DNA from: an uncultured Atopobiaceae bacterium
GTDB lineage: Bacteria; Actinomycetota; Coriobacteriia; Coriobacteriales; Atopobiaceae
Reading direction: 5' to 3'
DNA: 9,343 nt
Assembly: GCA_900770865.1 (NCBI GenBank)
Contig: CAAGLU010000427.1
Location: forward strand, 1-9,343
Shown here piece after piece: positions 1-5,806 of this stretch. The notes below the pieces were generated by a model, which saw only the letters and a list, made by a program, of their open reading frames with translations, made no database searches and was not told the DNA's origin. The translations under genes and the position numbers were made by a program. The stretch's first letter is position 1. Each line of letters starts with the position of its first letter.

Positions 1-129
1 AAGCTCCCGACCATCGCTGCCAACGCAGAGAAGGACGCCTGCACTCCCGAGAACCCGCGCAAGACCACCGCGGCGGACTTCGAGAAGATCCTCAAGTGCT
101 GCTACTACGACGAGCCGGTCAACTTCTAG
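1..129 (+). CDS. Iron-containing alcohol dehydrogenase, C-terminal fragment (cut by window edge)
   Basis: Only the last 42 codons are present, open at the left edge and ending in TAG at 127-129. The visible peptide contains DACTPENPRK followed by an acidic and hydrophobic helix (ADFEKILKCCYY). This resembles the C-terminal end of group III (Fe-dependent) alcohol dehydrogenases such as FucO and butanol dehydrogenases, where a (D/E)xCTxxNPR motif precedes the last helix. Family members reduce aldehydes to alcohols with NAD(P)H in the cytoplasm. The catalytic and metal-binding parts lie outside the window, so the substrate cannot be told. A strong terminator follows 33 bp after the stop, so this gene ends its own transcript and is not co-transcribed with deoC. 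Its closeness to deoC, which makes acetaldehyde, is suggestive only. A single-domain enzyme and the C-terminal half of an AdhE-type fusion are both possible. Confidence 0.72.
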   Translation, partial: KLPTIAANAEKDACTPENPRKTTAADFEKILKCCYYDEPVNF

Positions 130-162
130 TTTCCGTCCTAGTAGTACAAGCGTTGCCGTCCG

Positions 163-197
163 AGGGGGTCGGAGCCTTTGGCTCCGACCCCCTTTCT
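163..197 (+). terminator. Rho-independent terminator of the alcohol dehydrogenase gene
   Basis: AGGGGGTCGGAGC (163-175) pairs perfectly with GCTCCGACCCCCT (181-193). A further C176-G180 pair closes a TTT loop, and TTTCT follows. The stem of 13-14 bp is GC-rich and lies 33 bp after the stop codon of the upstream gene. Confidence 0.88.
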
Positions 198-229
198 GCA
201 TTCTTGACATGCCAACCTTGCCCCCTCGG

Positions 230-344
230 AAACCTCACACGTAATATTTCTTCTTTGATTTTAAGAACGTGCCAACTGGGCTTTTCTCAGAAGATATCAG
301 ATAAGAAATAACACGTGTGAGGTTTACTTACAGGTGTGAGGTTG
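230..344. promoter_or_regulatory. Three-copy operator-like repeat upstream of deoC
   Basis: AAACCTCACACGT (230-242) is the exact reverse complement of ACGTGTGAGGTTT (313-325), a 13-bp inverted pair with 70 bp between the arms. A third copy, AGGTGTGAGGTTG (332-344), matches the second at 11 of 13 positions in direct orientation, 19 bp downstream. Three occurrences of a non-trivial motif in a 115-bp AT-rich gap, ahead of a catabolic gene cluster, point to binding sites for a regulator, possibly with DNA looping between the distant copies. The regulator is unknown, and the motif does not match any consensus I can name with certainty. Confidence 0.5.
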
Positions 345-501
345 ATTTGCCGAGAATGGCTGCGGTTGAACTGAGACGTGCTGCCTTCGGAAGTCAGCGA
401 TTGTCGATACGCTGGCTATCGATCTCGTTGCACCAATTTCCCGGTTGTGCCAAGGTGAGGACGGAAGTCACGGGAGGGTTTTCGAAAGACGGGAGTATGC
501 C

Positions 502-1143
502 ATGGAACTCAATGGCTATATCGACCACACCAACCTCAAGCAGAACGCAACTCAGGCTGACATTGAGCGCCTGTGTGACGAGGCCATCAGGTACCACTTC
601 GCGACGGTTGCCATCAACTCGTGCTGGACGGCGATGGCAGCCAAGCGCCTTGCGGGCACCGGCGTGGGCGTAACCACCTGCATCGGCTTCCCTCTGGGCG
701 CCTGCACCACGCAGGCCAAGGTCGCTGAGGCCGCCCAGGCCGTGGCGGACGGCACCACTGAGATTGACATGGTGATTAACGGCGGCCACCTCGTTGCTGG
801 TGATGACCAGTACGTCATCGACGACATTGCCGCCGTCGTCAAGGCCGCGCAGGGACATCCGGTGAAGGTCATCCTCGAGTGCTGTCTGCTCAACGACGAG
901 CAGATTGTCCGCGCCTGCGAGGATTCGGTCGCCGCCGGCGCCTCGTTCGTGAAGACCAGCACCGGCTTCTCGACTGGCGGCGCCACGGTGCATGACGTCG
1001 CGCTCATGCGCAAGACCGTCGGTGACCGTTGCAAGGTCAAGGCCGCAGGAGGCATCCACACCAAGGAGGAGGCGCTCGCGATGGTCGAGGCGGGTGCCGA
1101 CCGGCTTGGCTGCAGTGCTGGCATCAGGATTGTCGAGGGGTAA
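502..1143 (+). CDS. deoC: Deoxyribose-phosphate aldolase (class I, DeoC)
   Basis: DeoC splits 2-deoxy-D-ribose-5-phosphate into glyceraldehyde-3-phosphate and acetaldehyde, the last step of deoxyribonucleoside breakdown in the cytoplasm. The 213-residue product has the length of short bacterial DeoC proteins and shows the family motifs in order: YIDHTNLK (6-13), IGFPLG (61-66), EIDMVIN (87-93, with the conserved Asp89), FVKTSTGF (149-156, with Schiff-base Lys151) and VKAAGGI (179-185, with the second active-site Lys180). The ATG at 502 is chosen over upstream in-frame codons because GGGAG (491-495) lies six bases ahead and the protein then begins like its relatives. It is the first gene of a deoC-deoB-deoD cluster. 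A stem-loop lies in the 72 bp between it and deoB. Expression is probably controlled through the repeats upstream. Confidence 0.95.
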   Translation: MELNGYIDHTNLKQNATQADIERLCDEAIRYHFATVAINSCWTAMAAKRLAGTGVGVTTCIGFPLGACTTQAKVAEAAQAVADGTTEIDMVINGGHLVAGDDQYVIDDIAAVVKAAQGHPVKVILECCLLNDEQIVRACEDSVAAGASFVKTSTGFSTGGATVHDVALMRKTVGDRCKVKAAGGIHTKEEALAMVEAGADRLGCSAGIRIVEG

Positions 1144-1169
1144 TACTTCTAGAGACACTGTACTCTAAG

Positions 1170-1199
1170 TGCCCGGCGGAGCTTTTGCTCCGCCGGGCA
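1170..1199 (+). terminator. Strong stem-loop between deoC and deoB (attenuator, partial terminator or mRNA stabiliser)
   Basis: TGCCCGGCGGAGC (1170-1182) pairs perfectly over 13 bp with GCTCCGCCGGGCA (1187-1199) around a TTTT loop. On the plus strand it is followed by TAAAAAGGGAGG, not by a T-run, so it is not a standard Rho-independent terminator. It ends only six bases before the deoB ribosome site. It may lower or stabilise expression of one side of the operon. Confidence 0.6.
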
Positions 1200-1215
1200 T
1201 AAAAAGGGAGGCCAC

Positions 1216-2406
1216 ATGGGTAAGCGCGTATTTCTGATCGTCCTTGACAGCTTTGGCATTGGCGCCGAGCCAGATGCCGCGGAGTGGGGCGATGAGGGGA
1301 GCAACACCCTGTGCGCCTGTGCCACCACGGGCGAGCTCAACATTCCCAACATGGCGTCGCTCGGCCTTCTCAACATCGAGGGCGCGCTTGAGTCTCCCTA
1401 CCAGGTGGACCTTAGGTCGGTTGCCTCGCCCACCGGCGCGTTTGCCCGCCTTCGCGAGGCGTCTGCCGGCAAGGACACAACGGTTGGGCACTGGGAGATG
1501 GCCGGCGTCATCTCGCCCAAGCGCTTCCCCACATACCCCAACGGCTTCCCCCGAGAGGTGCTGGACGAGTTCGAGCGCCAAACGGGTCGTGGGGTTCTCT
1601 GCAACAAGCCGTACTCCGGTACGCAGGTGATCAAGGACTACGGCCGTGAGCAGCTCGAGACTGGCAAGCTCATCGTCTACACCTCCGCCGACAGCGTCTT
1701 CCAGATTGCCGCGCACGAGGACATGGTGCCCCCCGAGCAGCTCTACGAGTACTGCCGCATCGCGCGCAGGATCCTCACGGGCGAGCACGGCGTCGCCCGC
1801 GTTATCGCGCGCCCCTACACGGGGGAGTGGCCAAACTACGTGCGCACCCCGCGCAGGCACGACTTCTCCCTCGAGCCCACGGGAACCACGATGCTCGACG
1901 TCCTCAAGGACGCCGGCCAGGACGTGCTCTCCATCGGCAAGATCTACGACATCTTCGCGCACCGCGGCATCACGGAGCACGTCTTCACCTCGGGAAACGA
2001 CGAGGGCATCGAGCGCACCGTTGAGGCAACCGGCCGTGACTTCACGGGCCTCTGCTACACCAACCTCGTGGACTTCGACATGGTCTACGGACACCGCAAC
2101 GACGCGCCAGGCTACGCACGTGCCCTGAGCTACTTTGACAGCCAGCTCCCGCGCATCGTGGCAGGCCTGCGCGATGACGACCTGCTCATGATCACGGCAG
2201 ACCACGGCTGCGACCCCGTGACGCCCTCAACGGATCACTCGCGCGAGTACGTCCCGTGGCTCGTGTGCGGCCCACGCGTGCGCGCCGGTGTCGACCTGGG
2301 CACGCGACCCACGTTCGCGGACGTCTCCGCAACGGTCCTCGACTACCTTGGCGCGCCCGCGCTTCCCAACGGCACGTCTCACCTCGACCGGATTCTGGAG
2401 GCATAG
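1216..2406 (+). CDS. deoB: Phosphopentomutase (DeoB)
   Basis: DeoB interconverts ribose- or deoxyribose-1-phosphate and the 5-phosphate, joining nucleoside phosphorylase (DeoD) to the aldolase (DeoC). The 396-residue protein is full length and belongs to the alkaline-phosphatase superfamily metalloenzymes. Visible motifs are VLDSFGIGA (9-17, metal ligand Asp11), GKDTTVGHWE (85-94, Thr88 at the position of the phosphorylated threonine in the Bacillus enzyme), DFDMVYGHRND (286-296, Asp288 and His293), TADHGCDP (327-334, Asp329 and His330) and TDHSREYVP (339-347, His341). These match the usual two-manganese site. The central cap domain lies between about residues 100 and 215. The ATG at 1216 follows GGGAGG (1206-1211) with a four-base spacer. 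The stop codon is two bases before the deoD start, so the two are surely co-transcribed and perhaps translationally coupled. Confidence 0.97.
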   Translation: MGKRVFLIVLDSFGIGAEPDAAEWGDEGSNTLCACATTGELNIPNMASLGLLNIEGALESPYQVDLRSVASPTGAFARLREASAGKDTTVGHWEMAGVISPKRFPTYPNGFPREVLDEFERQTGRGVLCNKPYSGTQVIKDYGREQLETGKLIVYTSADSVFQIAAHEDMVPPEQLYEYCRIARRILTGEHGVARVIARPYTGEWPNYVRTPRRHDFSLEPTGTTMLDVLKDAGQDVLSIGKIYDIFAHRGITEHVFTSGNDEGIERTVEATGRDFTGLCYTNLVDFDMVYGHRNDAPGYARALSYFDSQLPRIVAGLRDDDLLMITADHGCDPVTPSTDHSREYVPWLVCGPRVRAGVDLGTRPTFADVSATVLDYLGAPALPNGTSHLDRILEA

Positions 2407-2408
2407 CC

Positions 2409-3128
2409 ATGGCACGCACCCCCACACCGCACAACGAGGCCATCGCGGGCCAGGTCGCACCGTTCGTCCTCATGCCGGGCGACCCGCTCCGCGCCAAGCG
2501 TCTCGCCGAGACCTACCTCGAGGACGTCGAGCAGTTCAACGGGGTCCGCAACATGCTGGGCTATACGGGCACCTACCAGGGCAGCCCCGTCTCGGTGATG
2601 GGTAGCGGCATGGGCATGCCCTCCATCGGCATCTACTCATACGAGCTCTTCAACTTCTACGGCGTCGAGTCGATCGTGCGCATCGGCACCGCGGGTGGCG
2701 TGGCGCCAAGCGTGCGCCTGCGCGACATCGTGCTCGGGATGGGCGCCTGCACGGACTCCAACTACGCCCACCAGTTCAACGTGCCGGGCACGCTTGCCCC
2801 CATTGCGGACTTCGGCCTCCTGCGTCGCGCGGCAGACGCCGCCGAGCGCCTGGGCTATCCCGCGCGCGTGGGCAACGTGCTCTCGTCGGACGTCTTCTAC
2901 AACGACGATCGCACGGCGGAGCAGCGCTGGGCAAAGATGGGCGTCCTCGCCGTGGAAATGGAGTCGGCGGCGCTCTACCTCAACGCGATGCGCGCCCGCA
3001 GGCGCGCGCTCACGATCCTCACCGTGACGGACGTCACCTCCCGCGGCGAGGCCCTCACGGCCGAGGAGCGCCAGGAGAGCCTCACGCAGATGATGGAGGT
3101 CGCGCTGAGCCTGGCAAAGCCGGAGTAG
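2409..3128 (+). CDS. deoD: Purine-nucleoside phosphorylase, DeoD type
   Basis: The enzyme cleaves purine (deoxy)ribonucleosides with phosphate into the base and (deoxy)ribose-1-phosphate, which DeoB then isomerises. The 239-residue product has the length of the hexameric bacterial type (PNP/UDP family) and shows TPHNEA near the N-terminus (His8), MPGDPLRAK (22-30, phosphate-binding Arg28), IVRIGTAGG (89-97, Arg91), GACTDS (112-117), AVEMESAALY (181-190, ribose-binding Glu185) and TVTDVTSRGEALTAEERQ (205-222). In the last, Asp208 and Arg221 stand at the positions of the catalytic Asp204 and Arg217 of E. coli DeoD. The ATG at 2409 is preceded by GGAGG (2397-2401) inside the end of deoB; an upstream extension of the frame overlaps deoB and is not used. 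It is the last gene of the cluster. No pyrimidine phosphorylase (deoA/pdp) is in the window. Confidence 0.95.
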   Translation: MARTPTPHNEAIAGQVAPFVLMPGDPLRAKRLAETYLEDVEQFNGVRNMLGYTGTYQGSPVSVMGSGMGMPSIGIYSYELFNFYGVESIVRIGTAGGVAPSVRLRDIVLGMGACTDSNYAHQFNVPGTLAPIADFGLLRRAADAAERLGYPARVGNVLSSDVFYNDDRTAEQRWAKMGVLAVEMESAALYLNAMRARRRALTILTVTDVTSRGEALTAEERQESLTQMMEVALSLAKPE

Positions 3129-3164
3129 GCGCTGCACAAGCAGGAAAATCACATGAGCACAAAA

Positions 3165-3196
3165 TGGCCCGGGCTCCCGCAGGGATGCCCGGGCCA
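3165..3196. terminator. Bidirectional terminator between deoD and the convergent murE-like gene
   Basis: TGGCCCGGGC (3165-3174) pairs perfectly with GCCCGGGCCA (3187-3196). Inside it TCCC (3175-3178) pairs with GGGA (3182-3185) around GCA, with T3186 bulged. On the minus strand the stem is followed by TTTTGTG, a fair terminator tail for the murE-like gene. On the plus strand it is followed by GTTCAT, a weaker tail for deoD. Confidence 0.8.
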
Positions 3197-3223
3197 GTTC
3201 ATACGTCGACGGAGCGCTGCGCC

Positions 3224-4768
3224 CTACTCAGCCACGCCCGGATGCGCCGCATGCCAGTTGCGGACGGCCTCCTCGTAGATATCGCCATCTGTGCGGCAGG
3301 GGACAAACTCGTTGCCCTCGTGCTGGCGCGTCTCGTCACCCTTGGCCAGCAGGCAGAGAATCGCCGGGCCCTCGCCCTCGTAGCCCAGCTGGACGGCGCG
3401 GCGAATGGCCTCTTCGCGGTTGAGAATGACCTCGTATGCCGTGCCCTCCGGCGTGGCGTCCGCCATCTGCTGGCAGATCTCCTCCACTGGATCGTTCGCC
3501 GGGTCCTCCTCGGTGTAGATGAGGTAGTCGGCGTACTTGGCGGCCTCCTGGGGAAGCTCGTGTCTACGCTCGTATGCCTTGCCGCCGGGGGCGCCAAAGA
3601 CGGCAATGATGCGGTACCCCGGGAACTCCTCCTTGACCGAGGGGAAGAACCGCTGGTAAGAGAGCTTGTTGTGGGCATAGTCGACCAGCGCAACAACCTT
3701 GGGATCAGGGCTGGGGAGAAGCTCCATGCGGCCGGGGACACGCGCGTGCGAGAGCGGCTCGGCGATCTTCTCGTGCCCAATGCCCAGAACCTCGCAGATG
3801 GAGATGGTCGCAAGCGCGTTGTCCACGTTGAAGAGTCCGGGCATGCCCAGGCAGATGGGCCCTTCCCAGCTTGGCGTGTGCGCAGTGAACGAGACCATGC
3901 CGTAGGCGCTCTGGACGTCCGAGGCCCAGACGTCTGCCGAGCTGTCCTTGGCCGAGAAGGTCACCACACGCTCGCAGCGCTGGGCGCGTTCGAGGATGGT
4001 CTGGATTTCGTCAGAGTCGAGGTTCACCACGGCAACGCGCGCCTGGTCAAAGATGCGGAGCTTGCTCTGGAAGTAGTCCTCGAAATTGGGGTGCTCAACG
4101 GGCGAGATGTGGTCGCGCCCAATGTTGAGGAAGCATGCAACTGCAAGGTCAAGGCCCAGGACTCGGTCGTACTTGAGGGCTTGGCTCGAGACCTCCATGT
4201 CCATGTAGGCAAGGCCGGCCTTGCGGGCGTTGGCGAGGTGACGCCAGAGGTCCGGGGACTCCGGCGTGGTGTTGTGGCTCTCCTCGCGCTCGATGCCGTC
4301 GAAGGTCTCGATGGAGCCCATGACGCCGGTACGTGCGTGCGTCTCGCTGCCGTCAAGCACGGCGCGGAGCATGTAGGACACCGTCGACTTGCCCTTGGTG
4401 CCGGTGATGCCAATGACGGTGAGGTCGTGGTCGGGGTGGCCAAAGGCCTCGGCCGAGGCGAGCGCCATGGCACGGCGCAGGTCCGTGGCGATGAGTGCTG
4501 GCGTGCCGGGTGCAACGGCAGCAAGCTCGGCCGCTCGGTCTCTGTCGCAGAGGTAGGCCACGGCGCCCTTCTCCAGCGCGGAGGTGAGATAGGCTGGCTT
4601 GAAGGCGGCGCCCTTGCACACAAAGACGTGCGCGGGGACAACGACGCGCGAGTCGCAGTCGACCCCGGTGATGGGCGTGGCGCCCTTTTCGGCGGTGATG
4701 TTTGCTGCGGTGGCCAGCAGCCCCTCATTGTCGAGAAGCTGGGCAAGAGATGTAAGTGTAGTATTCAT
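3224..4768 (-). CDS. murE: Mur ligase, MurE family (UDP-N-acetylmuramyl-tripeptide synthetase or paralogue)
   Basis: Members add a diamino acid to UDP-MurNAc-L-Ala-D-Glu with ATP in the cytoplasm. The 514-residue protein has all three Mur domains: the N-terminal UDP-binding part (DSRVVVPAHVFVCKG, 39-53), the central ATPase (P-loop GITGTKGKST 120-129, TTPESPDL 167-174, EVSSQAL 192-198, NIGRDH 215-220, with Lys236 in QSKL as the likely carbamylated lysine) and the C-terminal domain (VDYAHNKLS 362-370, substrate loop TEEDPAND 419-426, AKGDETRQ 475-482). The meso-DAP signature DNPR is replaced by EDPA, with AND following as in lysine-adding enzymes. The DYAHNKLS and FVCKGAAFKP segments resemble, from memory, a MurE-like subfamily found outside the dcw cluster, so this may be a second MurE rather than the main one. 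It is monocistronic. The start follows an extended -10 so closely that the mRNA should be leaderless; no GGAGG site precedes it. Confidence 0.85.
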   Translation of the reverse strand: MNTTLTSLAQLLDNEGLLATAANITAEKGATPITGVDCDSRVVVPAHVFVCKGAAFKPAYLTSALEKGAVAYLCDRDRAAELAAVAPGTPALIATDLRRAMALASAEAFGHPDHDLTVIGITGTKGKSTVSYMLRAVLDGSETHARTGVMGSIETFDGIEREESHNTTPESPDLWRHLANARKAGLAYMDMEVSSQALKYDRVLGLDLAVACFLNIGRDHISPVEHPNFEDYFQSKLRIFDQARVAVVNLDSDEIQTILERAQRCERVVTFSAKDSSADVWASDVQSAYGMVSFTAHTPSWEGPICLGMPGLFNVDNALATISICEVLGIGHEKIAEPLSHARVPGRMELLPSPDPKVVALVDYAHNKLSYQRFFPSVKEEFPGYRIIAVFGAPGGKAYERRHELPQEAAKYADYLIYTEEDPANDPVEEICQQMADATPEGTAYEVILNREEAIRRAVQLGYEGEGPAILCLLAKGDETRQHEGNEFVPCRTDGDIYEEAVRNWHAAHPGVAE

Positions 4769-4783
4769 ACATCAAGTATAGCA
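4768..4783 (-). promoter_or_regulatory. Extended -10 promoter of the murE-like gene (leaderless start)
   Basis: Read on the minus strand, TGCTATACT occupies 4783 down to 4775: a TGN extension plus a near-consensus -10 hexamer. Six bases (TGATGT) separate it from the ATG at 4768-4766, so transcription would begin at or next to the A of the start codon. No good -35 hexamer is visible 17 bp upstream, as is common with extended -10 promoters. Confidence 0.68.
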
Positions 4784-4843
4784 GGCGAGATGGGCGCGGG
4801 CTGCGCCGGGTGTGGGCGATGCGTGTGCCGCTTCCGGGTTCCG

Positions 4844-4852
4844 TGGTACACT
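4844..4852 (+). promoter_or_regulatory. Extended -10 promoter of the tRNA-Val gene
   Basis: TGGTACACT (4844-4852) is an extended -10 element. Its predicted transcription start at about 4859 gives a leader of roughly four bases before the tRNA 5' end at 4863. No convincing -35 element is seen. Confidence 0.6.
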
Positions 4853-4862
4853 CGCTAGGCAC

Positions 4863-4938
4863 GGGCGATTGGCGCAGCGGCTAGCGCAGGTGCCTTACAC
4901 GCACAAGGTCGGCGGTTCGAATCCGTCATCGCCCACCA
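4863..4938 (+). tRNA. tRNA-Val (anticodon UAC)
   Basis: The sequence folds as a complete cloverleaf of 76 bases including an encoded CCA (4936-4938). The acceptor stem is GGGCGAT (4863-4869) with ATCGCCC (4928-4934) and discriminator A4935. The D-stem is GCGC (4872-4875) with GCGC (4884-4887). The anticodon stem is 4889-4893 with 4901-4905, with loop CTTACAC and anticodon TAC at 4896-4898. The T-stem is GGCGG (4911-4915) with CCGTC (4923-4927, one G-U pair), with loop TTCGAAT. The outermost anticodon-stem pair (position 27-43) is a G-A mismatch; the other stems are sound. Anticodon UAC reads GUA and GUG, and with modified U34 possibly the other valine codons. Confidence 0.96.
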
Positions 4939-4950
4939 TGAGAAGAGTCG

Positions 4951-4983
4951 GGGCCGGTCGGCGTGAGCCGGCTGGCCCTGTTG
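4951..4983 (+). terminator. GUGA-tetraloop hairpin after tRNA-Val (terminator or processing/attenuation site)
   Basis: GGGCCGGTCGGC (4951-4962) pairs with GCCGGCTGGCCC (4967-4978) over 12 bp, including two G-U pairs, around a GUGA loop of the stable GNRA class. TGTTGCAT follows, a poor T-tract. It may end the tRNA transcript partly and let some transcription run into rph, for which I see no separate promoter. Confidence 0.6.
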
Positions 4984-5022
4984 CATGAGCGCTGGCAGAT
5001 GCGCCGGCAGACGGGAGGCCCC

Positions 5023-5766
5023 ATGCCCCAGGAGAGCACTGTACAGCCAGAGCGCAGCTTTGGCAGGTCCGTTGCCGAGATGCGCCCCGTCACGCTGACC
5101 CCCAACGTTATGAAGAACGCCGACGGTTCGTGCCTGGCGGAGTTTGGCGACACGCGCGTGCTGTGCGCGGCAACCATCGCGGAGGGCGTGCCCAAGTGGC
5201 GCGGTGCGAGCAGGGACGGCTGGGTCACTGCGGAGTATGCCATGCTTCCGGCTGCCACCAATCGCCGCACGCCGCGCGAGTACAAGGGGCGCAAGGGTCG
5301 CTCGATGGAGATCGAGCGCCTGGTGGGCCGCTCGCTGCGTGCCGTCTGCGACCTTCGGCACCTGGGCGAGTTCACGGTGACCGTTGACTGCGACGTTATC
5401 CAGGCCGATGGCGGCACCCGCACGGCTTCCATCACCGGCGCTTGGGTGGCGCTCTACGAGGCGCTCTCCGCCGCGTGCTCCAAGGGGCGCATCAAGCGCG
5501 TTCCCCTTACGGGGCAGGTTGCGGCCATCTCGATGGGAGTCGTGCGTGGCGTAGAGCTTCTCGACCTCGACTACCCGGAGGACTCGCACGCGGACGTGGA
5601 CATGAACCTGGTGGGCTCATCGGACGGCCGTATTGTTGAGGTCCAAGGTACTGGTGAGCGTGCGACCTTCGACCGCGAGCAGCTTGGACGTCTGCTCGAC
5701 CTTGGCCAGAAGGGCATCGACAAACTCCTCCAGATTCAGCGCGAGGTCACGGGCTTTGGCGCCTAG
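5023..5766 (+). CDS. rph: Ribonuclease PH
   Basis: RNase PH is a phosphate-dependent 3'-5' exoribonuclease that trims tRNA precursors and other RNA 3' ends and acts as a hexameric ring in the cytoplasm. The 247-residue protein has the usual length and the signature RDGWVTAEYAMLPAAT (64-79), the Arg-rich segment 81-106, DCDVIQADGGTRTASITG (122-139, phosphate-binding GTRT 131-134) and DLDYPEDSHADVDMN (181-195) with the conserved acidic active-site residues. The ATG at 5023 is chosen because GGGAGG (5013-5018) lies four bases ahead; an in-frame ATG at 4999 lacks a ribosome site. The gene follows a tRNA gene and its hairpin without an obvious promoter of its own. It is followed 40 bp later by an rdgB/HAM1 gene, a pairing that is common in bacteria, so an rph-rdgB operon is likely. 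Confidence 0.96.
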   Translation: MPQESTVQPERSFGRSVAEMRPVTLTPNVMKNADGSCLAEFGDTRVLCAATIAEGVPKWRGASRDGWVTAEYAMLPAATNRRTPREYKGRKGRSMEIERLVGRSLRAVCDLRHLGEFTVTVDCDVIQADGGTRTASITGAWVALYEALSAACSKGRIKRVPLTGQVAAISMGVVRGVELLDLDYPEDSHADVDMNLVGSSDGRIVEVQGTGERATFDREQLGRLLDLGQKGIDKLLQIQREVTGFGA

Positions 5767-5806
5767 GCCCCAAGGAGCGGACCTGTCTTGACGAAAGGAC
5801 ACCGGA

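Larger units (their letters stand above)
130..501. other. 372-bp intergenic region upstream of deoC
   Basis: Beyond the terminator this stretch holds no convincing gene; short open frames across it lack ribosome sites and recognisable products. It is visibly richer in A and T between about 195 and 350 than the genes around it. It carries three copies of a GTGTGAGGTT-like motif (listed separately) and two copies of an ACRTGCCAAC motif (207-216 and 267-276). A TTGACA hexamer at 204-209 has no -10 element at normal spacing. The most likely role is the regulatory region of the deoC-deoB-deoD cluster, but I could not place its promoter with confidence. Confidence 0.6.

Noticed and set aside
204..209. 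TTGACA as a -35 box of a promoter after the first terminator
   Set aside because: At 16-18 bp spacing the sequence around 226-232 does not resemble a -10 box, and TAATAT at 242-247 is too far.
1165..2205. A 346-codon open frame on the minus strand opposite deoB, and a similar one opposite deoC (394-1158)
   Set aside because: Both mirror well-supported enzymes and have low-complexity composition with no family motif; they are shadow frames.
3164..4858. A 564-codon open frame on the plus strand opposite the murE-like gene
   Set aside because: It is fully antisense to a gene with clear Mur ligase motifs, shows no recognisable domain or ribosome site, and is expected from high third-position GC.
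4999..5001. Upstream in-frame ATG as the start of rph
   Set aside because: It has no ribosome site, while GGGAGG sits four bases before the ATG at 5023, which also gives the usual protein length.
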